DNA from: Pinus tabuliformis
Taxonomy: Eukaryota; Streptophyta; Pinopsida; Pinales; Pinaceae
Reading direction: 5' to 3'
DNA length: 64,000 nucleotides
NCBI GenBank assembly: GCA_031772625.1
Contig: CM062818.1
Coordinates: forward strand, 1,279,854,277 to 1,279,918,276
Under the pieces are notes generated by a model. The model searched no databases and was not told the origin of the DNA. It worked only from the letters and a program-made list of their open reading frames with translations. Shown here one piece after another: positions 57,640-64,000 of the stretch. Both the position numbers and the translations under genes were made by a program. Position 1 is the stretch's first letter. Every line of letters begins with the position of its first letter.

Positions 57640-59670
57640 ATCTACATAAGAGATGTTTGATGTCGTGTCACTAGAATCCGACAAAGAAGGAAATTGAAGA
57701 GTGGCTGTAAAAAAAGATTCACGAGTTCATGGCACAGGAAAATAGGAATCCGCGATTATCGAAGGAATAGTGGTTAGAGCACTACTTATATACAAAAATT
57801 CATGAAATTTTATTTGCATCCTTCCCCTCTTAGTTGAAAAAGTGGATCGTGAAGCTAGCAGAAAGTCAGGGAAAGTGTAGGCTCAACAAACCGATTGGGT
57901 GGGCTCTAGAGTTGGTGCCCAGACTAGAAGCATCGGAAGATAAGATCACACGCATTATGGAACAATGGCTCAATTGAATTATAGTAGGGTTTATCACCGA
58001 GTTTGTGGTAGATACGTTAGTCATCTATAATGAGGCAGAATGATGTTTCCTTAAAGGACCGCGAGGTAAGTACATTAAAAATTTGAACACTTGGATTAAA
58101 ATGCTACTATGTGAAAAGCGAGTTATGCAAATAAATTGATGTTTGGGGCTATGCAAAGTGGGAGGATATAGAGAAAGAAAGGTATCACAAAAATAGAAAC
58201 TAGCCCCTTGATTTCACCTCAGCAAGAAAGTGAGGAAGAGCTTTTTGAAGGTTTCGCCAAGAAGTGCAATCATTTTGATAAAACAGCGAATTCTGCGCAT
58301 ACCACCTCCACCTACACCACCACCAGTTTCACGATCTTCACCCCCATCTTTGCCCACACCACCTCCACCACCACCACAGTTCAATATGGTGAGCGTAATA
58401 AAGTTACCAGTGTTCAAAGCGGTAGGCAATGAAGATTTGGACCAATTTTGGATTGTGGTAAAGGCTGTATGGGAAGCGCAAGGAGTCATGGATGACAACA
58501 TAAAGAAGGCAATGTAGGTAAGCGTGTTGCAGTATTGCACACTGACATGGTACATTAAGTATTCTAATGACAATCCAAATGAGGGGATCGCGGATATCCA
58601 AGTTGCACTGAACAGGGAATTTATCAGGCCAAAATTAGAGACACAGTCGATCAATGAGTTTTAGGAAATCATGATGCTTCTAGGAGAGACCCCATGGGAG
58701 CTAGATTAGAGACTGAATGGTATGATTCACAAAGCCAACATGACCTTGACGAATGGGCAGCACTACGCATAGTTTGTAGACTCACTATCGCTGCATCTAA
58801 GGACCACGTTGTCAGAGCAGAAGCTATCCACCCAAGCAGAAGCTTTGGAGATTGCAATGAGACTACATAAGACCCCAATACAAGATCCTACCCTGGGAGT
58901 CTAGCAGATCCATGCGCAGTTGAAAAATTTATGTATTGAGATGCAGAGTTTAAAAAAAGATACGAAAACTCTACCAGAGGCCCACAAGGAGTTATAGTGC
59001 ATAAAATGCAAGGGCCAGGGGCATGATAGGGACCATTGTCCAATATTCACGGACTACCTAGTGGTAGGAGGGTCAATGCCATTGAGACCAGAGGCACAAG
59101 AAGGACCGAGTGTGGTGCCTGCATTATGGTGTGCGATTTGCTAGATAGGAAGGAATCATGCTACAGATAATTGCCACCTATTATAGAAGTATACGCAAAC
59201 ATCCTAGCAATTGTTCTGTGATTTCCGCATGTCAATAGACCATGATGAGTGTACCTGTAGAAGTTATGAACTGATGATGGATCAGACTCCTACCTACTAG
59301 GTGCAGACTGAAACACGATCTCTCGATCAAAGTGCAGGGATGGCGTGCACTATATTTCAGGGGCGCAGATGAGGTCGAGGTGGAATGGGACTAGGAAGGG
59401 TCGTGGACAACTGATTTGTTACAATTGCAGAGGGCCAGGGCGTCATGCTGATGATTGTAGAAATCCAATGAGAGAATCAAGTTTATATTATACCCAGTTT
59501 GATCATGAGATGGAGGACTGCCCCACACTACTAGCGAGGTTGCACCATAAAGGAATACTTCATCCTCCCCTGACTCAAAACCTACAAATGATGAGGTCTA
59601 ATCCATGCGAGGAGGACCCGAATGTAAACGTCGTACTCCTAAGTGGTATCATGACAAGAGATGGCAAATG
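57640..59670 (+). pseudogene. gag: Element H gag with two zinc knuckles
   Basis: N-terminal part (about 57670-58200) reads NPTKKEIEEWL, KKIHEFMAQENRNPR, LEASEDKITRIMEQWLN through several stops. A Pro-rich linker (58290-58388, PPPPTPPP) leads to the capsid-like VIKLPVFKAVGNEDLDQFW, then TWYIKYSNDNPNEGIADIQV, LNREFIRPKLETQSINEF, LRTTLSEQKLSTQAEALEIA. Knuckle 1 is CIKCKGQGHDRDHC (58998-59039, standard C-x2-C-x4-H-x4-C). Knuckle 2 is CYNCRGPGRHADDC (59417-59458), with R at the usual H position and H one residue later. A further HEMEDCPTLLARL segment follows. It packaged the RNA when active. Confidence 0.8.
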
Positions 59671-59929
59671 TAAGTAGCCAGAAGAGAGTGCTTGGGTTTG
59701 CAACGCTCCAACAAAGAAACCAGAGTTCGATTTGGAGCACACAAAGGAGACACTCATGGAAGCTAAGAAGAGCTTCATGGAGGCCTCCAGTTTAGGTAGT
59801 AAGGACAAAATAGAACTGGAGATGGACCCATCAATGCTTACTACCTTTCTCGAGACATGCATGAAGTTGTTGCGCGACAGCAAGGCTGTGAAGAGACTGT
59901 AAGAACTCATCACTAGAAGTGATGGATTA

Positions 59930-60340
59930 GGGGAATTGCGCGTAGTCAGGAAGCTCAGGAAGCACACAACGGGAACAGGAGGGGAGATGAGATTGACTTC
60001 TCAAAGCGGGGAATATGAAATGGATCAAGTAATTTTGGATTTAGGATCGGATGCGTACGTAGTGCCAAAGCAGACATGCGAGCGCATGGGCAGGCCCACA
60101 TTGCAATGGTCTCCTATTCAATTGCAAATGGTGAACTAGAAAAATATCCCCCTAGTGGGAATATTTGAGGGAATAATGGTAGATATTGAAGGTGCTAGCA
60201 TGGTTGCAGATTTTGAAATGATAGAGATTGTTGATGTCAGCAATCACTGTACTGCACTACTGGGAATAGATTTGGTGACTAATATGAACAGAGTGATAAA
60301 TCTAAAGAAGTGAAAATTGATTTTGAGAAAAAGTCACTAC
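59930..60340 (+). pseudogene. Element H aspartic protease
   Basis: The frame 59936-60139 reads EYEMDQVILDLGSDAYVVPK, with the active-site motif DLGS (GAT at 60038-60040), then ERMGRPTLQWSPIQLQMVN and a TAG. It continues as IFEGIMVDIEGASMVADFEM and TALLGIDLVTNMN, the C-terminal retropepsin segment. One TAG and one frame change break it. Confidence 0.75.
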
Positions 60341-61330
60341 ACGTAGTGGTACCTTTAGACCCTGCGGAAGGATCGCGCTACATAGAGCCAGTGCATGACG
60401 ACGAGAGCGATGACGATGTAGACTATATCTACAATATAACCTATTGGGAGCATGACTGGGTGAATCCTACAGTGGATGGCAGGATTTCATGGGAGAGCGA
60501 AAGCTCCTACACATCAGATTCAGATGAGGAAATAGAACGATGGCAGAACAGGTTCCACATTGGGTAACCACACTCAATTGCAACATGATGGTAAGATCAC
60601 TGCGTTGTGTGACAATAAAGGTAAGAGATCCGCCTATGTATGATGGGTTGATAGCGGTGGATGATTTCCTGAACAAGTTTGAGAAAGAAGTGCCAAAACA
60701 ACAGCGTTTCGATGCTCTGAAATGGGTACTGCATGGTACACCCACAAGATGGCGGGGTATGCACCAACGGAATTTCAAGGATTGGTCAAGATGCAGAAGG
60801 ATGATGCGCCTACGATTTGGGAAATCGTAGGTGTGGCTAACAGATAAGTATCAGGGATGGGATGATCGACGCACACATCTCACGAAATGGACGAAGGTCT
60901 ACGGGGAAGAGCCACAACCTAAATGGGTGCATTTGTTCTGTCATACCCTGGACATCATACCCATGAATTGGTATATTGAGACGGAGCTCCGACATGGCAC
61001 AAGCGAATGGGATATCTTGCAAGAAGGATTCCTATTAAAATTCACATTTGAAGATCGTTGGTGGCATACTATTTATAATGTGCTACAAGCAGTAAAAGCA
61101 GCTATCTTCAAAATACCCCAGGAGCCAATGGAAGTGCTTCAGCCAAAATGGCCGACCTAGCTGAGCTGCGCGCTAGAGTGTTACAATGTAAACATTGAGG
61201 AGGATGATGAGGATCCATGGAAAACTAACATTCCAGAAACTGAAGGATGTCATCAGGTTCGAGGACCATTGATTGAAGACCCTGACATCACCGCGTCACT
61301 AAAAACAAAGTAGGTAAACATTGGGACGAA
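60341..61330 (+). pseudogene. Element H capsid-like segments between PR and RT
   Basis: An acidic linker (EPVHDDESDDDVDYIYNI) and DSDEEIERWQNRF end near 60567. A capsid-like block follows: PPMYDGLIAVDDFLNKFEKE, QQRFDALKWVLHGTPTRWRG, FKDWSRCRRMMRLRFGKS, then WLTDKYQGWDDRRTHLTKW and a second one, PKWVHLFCHTLDIIPMNWY, ELRHGTSEWDILQEGFLLKF. Each has the FDG...F....W pattern of retroelement capsid domains. In most gypsy elements nothing of this kind lies between PR and RT. It could be a duplicated gag or an extra domain of this lineage. Frames are mostly open with a few stops (TAG at 60828-60830). Confidence 0.65.
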
Positions 61331-62260
61331 GGTGGAACCAAAGTATGCAATGCTCAATGACTATTGGGATGATGCCATGGTGGATAAGGTCACTGCGTTA
61401 CTCCGCGAGTATGAAGACTTATTCCCGAGCAAGATTACAGACTTAAAAGGGATCAATGGTGACATAGGGATGATGAAGATCACCCTAAAATCCCACGTGA
61501 AGTTGGTCAACCAGAGGCCTTACCACTTGAATCTGAAGTATAAGGAAAAGGTCCACGTAGAACTAGATAAAATGCTCATGGCCGGAATTATTGAGCCAGT
61601 GGAAGAATCTAACTTGGTGATCCCTATGGTGGTGCAGGAGAAAAAGTAGAAGGGAAAAATAAGAATATGCGTGGACCTTAGGAAGCTGAATGACGCATAT
61701 GTACATGACCCATTCCCAACACTGTTCACAGATGAAGTATTAGAAAATGTTGGCAGACAAGAAGCATACTCATTCACAGATGGGTCCTCAGGGTACCACC
61801 AGATCAAAATCATGCCTAAAGACAAGAGCATGACAACCTTTGGAATGGAATGGGGCTGCTTTCAATACATTGTTATGTTGTTTGGGTTGAAGAACACGCC
61901 AGTCATATTTCTGCACATTGTTGTTGCCGCATTCAAAGAATACATCCACAAGTTCCTGGAGGTCTATCTGGAGGATTGGACTATCTTCGAATCGGTTAAG
62001 CACCATGTAGCCAGCTTACAGTTGATGCTGGATTCTTGCTGATGACACCAGATCGCGCTGAACCTTAAGAAGTGCACATTCCTCGTTCCCTTTGGGAACC
62101 TGTTGGGACATGTGGTCTGCAAACAACGATTGATGGTGGGCCTTACAAGGATTGCAGTGATTCTAAATTTGGAAGCACCATGAAGTGTTAAACAACTATG
62201 CACTACCTTAGGACACACAGGGTACTACAAGAAGTTCATCAAAAGCTATGCCAAAATCAC
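61331..62260 (+). pseudogene. Element H reverse transcriptase
   Basis: Starts AMLNDYWDDAMVDKVTALLR, then YEDLFPSKITDLKGI, VNQRPYHLNLKYKEKVHVEL, AGIIEPVEESNLVIPMVV, TAG (61647-61649), GKIRICVDLRKLNDAY, YSFTDGSSGYHQIKI, FGLKNTPVIFL. The catalytic loop is VYLEDW (GAG at 61971-61973), where the usual residues are LDD; the first catalytic Asp is Glu. After a frame change come LNLKKCTFLVPFGNLLGH and TGYYKKFIKSYAK. Dead by both stops and catalytic change. Confidence 0.85.
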
Positions 62261-62820
62261 CGTGTCGATGGAAAAACTAATGAAAAAGGATGTCACATTT
62301 TGCTGGAATGATGATTACATGAAGAGCTTGGATGTCTTAAAGGGGAAATTGGCCTTCGCTCCAATCCTGGTCTTCCCAAAATGGGATGTGGAGTTTCATG
62401 TCCATGTCAATATGTCATGTATCGTACTGGGAGCAGTGCTCACACAAGAGGGTGGAGAGGGCTTGGGTCATCCTATCATGTTTGCAAGTCGTAGATTGTC
62501 CAAAGCTGAGAAGAACTATTCCACAACTGAGCGCGAGGGGTTAGTGATGGTTTACGTGCTCCAAAAATACCAGCATTATTTTCTAGGAGGACATTTCAAG
62601 ATGTATACAGACCATTCCGTGTTAAAGTACTTGGTTAATAAGCCTGTGTTGGGGGGGCACATATGTAGGTGGCTCTTATTATACTAAGAGTATGACTTTG
62701 AGGTCGTGGTCAAGCCTGGAGGCTTGAATGCAGGATCGGATCACTTGTCACGTATTGAGATGAGCGAGGAACCTACTAGTTTGGAGGAAGGATTACATGA
62801 CGCCTAGCTCTTTGCGGTGT
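62261..62820 (+). pseudogene. Element H RNase H
   Basis: Frame 62262-62687 reads HVHVNMSCIVLGAVLTQEGG, FASRRLSKAEKNYSTTEREG and MYTDHSVLKYLVNKPV, ending LLLY and TAA at 62685-62687. The first catalytic Asp (usually DAS) has become NMS, while E and D of the later motifs remain. The tail FEVVVKPGGLNAGSDHLSRI follows. Confidence 0.8.
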
Positions 62821-64000
62821 GCATTGTGAACGGGCACTTCAAAGATATAATCCACTTTCTGAAAACAAGGACTATGCCAAAGGAATACTTCGTCCAGTAG
62901 AAGAAGGAGTTGGTGGTGCGTGCAACAAATTTTTCTATCATCGTGGGGCACCTATACAAAATGGGAAATGATGAGATATTGCAAAGATATGTACCTGAAT
63001 TTGAATGAAGCCAGATCCTCATGGAAGCACATGGGGGCACTGTAGGAGGACACTATGCAGGATGAGCGACCGCACAAAAGATTCTTCGCGCAAGGTTGTG
63101 GTGGCCAACCCTTCACCAGGATTCTAAAGCACACTGTAAGGCCTATGATATATGTCAAAGGACTGGAAGACCACCGCAGAGGGACGAGATGCCGTTGAAT
63201 CGACAAATGACACTGCAACCATTTGAGAAATGGGAAATTGACTTTGTGGGACCTATCAAAACCTCAGGGAAAGACGGGTGCACACTACATCATCACCGTG
63301 ATGGAGTACCTAACACGGTGGCTGGAAGCGTAGCTGGTCAAAGACTGCATGACCACTATAGCTACAAATTTTTTGTTTGAAAACGTGTTGACCCAATTTC
63401 GTTGTCCGAAAATCTTAATGAGTGATTATGGAGCACATTTCCTGAACGAAACAATTAGTGCACTCACAGAAGAATTCTAGGTGTATCATTAGAAAAGTAC
63501 ATCGTACCACCCACAAGCCAGTGGGACAGTAGAAGCATTCAAAAAAATACTAGAGATTGTGCTGACCAAAGTGTGCAATGTGCAATGAAGTGATTGGGAC
63601 TTGTGCGTGCCTGCAGTAGTATGGGCCTACAAAACAACATGCAAGAAACTAATGGGAAAAACACCTTTCCAGTTAGTTTATGGTGTGGAAGTTGTCATGC
63701 CAATGGAATATATTGTACCTAGTCTGTTCATAGTAGTGCTCACAGGATGATGGATTACAAAGCTCTGGAGGAAAGGCTCGCACAATTGGAAGAACTTGAG
63801 GGGGACCAGTTCTTGGCTAGTTTTCATTAGCAGGTACAAAAGTAGCGTGAAAAGGCCTGGCACAATCACCATATTAAGTTGCGCACCTTCAAGGTAAATG
63901 ACTTAGTGTTGTTGTATGACAGTAAGTTTGAAAAATTTTCGTGAAAATTTAGAATGCATTGGTTGGGACCATATGTGGTTAAGGAGGTCATAGATGGAGG
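62821..64000 (+). pseudogene. Element H integrase, cut by window end
   Basis: Zinc domain: EAHGGTVGGHYAG, stop, ATAQKILRARLWWPTLHQD and CKAYDICQRTG (about 63016-63160). Core: MTLQPFEKWEIDFVGPIKT with the first D, KILMSDYGAHFLNETI with the second [21 protein letters not shown] with the E. Then TPFQLVYGVEVVMPMEYIVP and, at the edge, LLYDSKFEKF, stop, KFRMHWLGPYVVKEV. Several stops and frame changes. The remaining integrase tail and 3' LTR are outside the window. Confidence 0.85.

Larger units (their letters stand above)
56733..64000 (+). mobile_element. Element H: degenerate Ty3/gypsy element, cut by window end
   Basis: It starts at TGTTGGGCATGG in E's linker region and runs to the window end in integrase. 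Order: LTR with TATA box and polyadenylation signal, gag with two zinc knuckles, PR (DLGS), capsid-like segments, RT, RH and INT. Many stops, and LEDD in place of the RT catalytic LDDs, show it is dead. The gene order is odd because capsid-like segments lie between PR and RT. The integrase wording ([29 protein letters not shown]) differs from that of A and C, so it is a third gypsy lineage here. Confidence 0.85.

Noticed and set aside
58214-58654. 146-codon minus-strand frame and Gly-rich segment
   Set aside because: It is the complement of the Pro-rich gag linker of H.

Overview
The window is plant nuclear DNA made almost wholly of transposable elements. I see no convincing host gene, rRNA, tRNA or CRISPR array. 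The size of the elements, the depth of nesting and the mix of Athila-like, Tat-like and Ty1/copia elements point to a large, repeat-rich seed-plant genome. A conifer or other gymnosperm is my best guess, but this is inference.

Layout, outermost first. (1) 1-3652: old degenerate DNA with one fragment (about 1355-1680) of the LTR of element D and a short unidentified coding remnant (about 2121-2906). (2) Element D, minus strand, about 3653-44719: two very long, diverged LTRs around a 1.4-kb non-coding interior with an initiator-Met-type primer site, a LARD-like layout. One D LTR carries a solo LTR (S, 7441-8060). (3) Element A, plus strand, about 9076-39270: a decayed Tat-like Ty3/gypsy element inserted in that D LTR. 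It has gag, PR, RT, RH, INT, a second (archaeal-type) RNase H after INT, and an antisense ORF that appears to contain introns. (4) Element B, 13333-28843: a Mutator-like non-autonomous DNA transposon in A's gag, with a 9-bp target duplication. (5) Element C, 13758-27228: a young, complete Athila-like element inside B. It has 2.08-kb LTRs, a perfect ATAAG target duplication, a tRNA-Asp-type primer site, one gag-pol frame broken only by three TAG codons, and an intact 528-codon extra ORF. The depth is therefore four: D > A > B > C.

Right part. (6) Element E, minus strand, from 44720: a Ty1/copia element with one whole LTR (interrupted) and RT/RNase H; it is cut at 56733 by element H. (7) Element F, minus strand, 45857 to about 53054: a deleted Tat-like element inserted in E's LTR, reduced to LTR, primer site, leader and gag. 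(8) G, 46552-48921: a probable 2.4-kb solo LTR in F's gag with a perfect ACATG duplication. (9) Element H, plus strand, 56733 to the window end: a decayed Ty3/gypsy element with gag, two zinc knuckles, PR, extra capsid-like segments between PR and RT, RT, RH and INT; it runs off the end.

The points of most interest are the nesting with an intact reference site at 44455-44465, a short TTCTACAGGAAG-type motif repeated about 28 times across C (LTRs, non-coding DNA and inside an ORF), TAG-only inactivation of C, an antisense spliced-looking gene and post-integrase RNase H in A, and capsid-like modules in an unusual place in H. All element names A-H and S are local labels.
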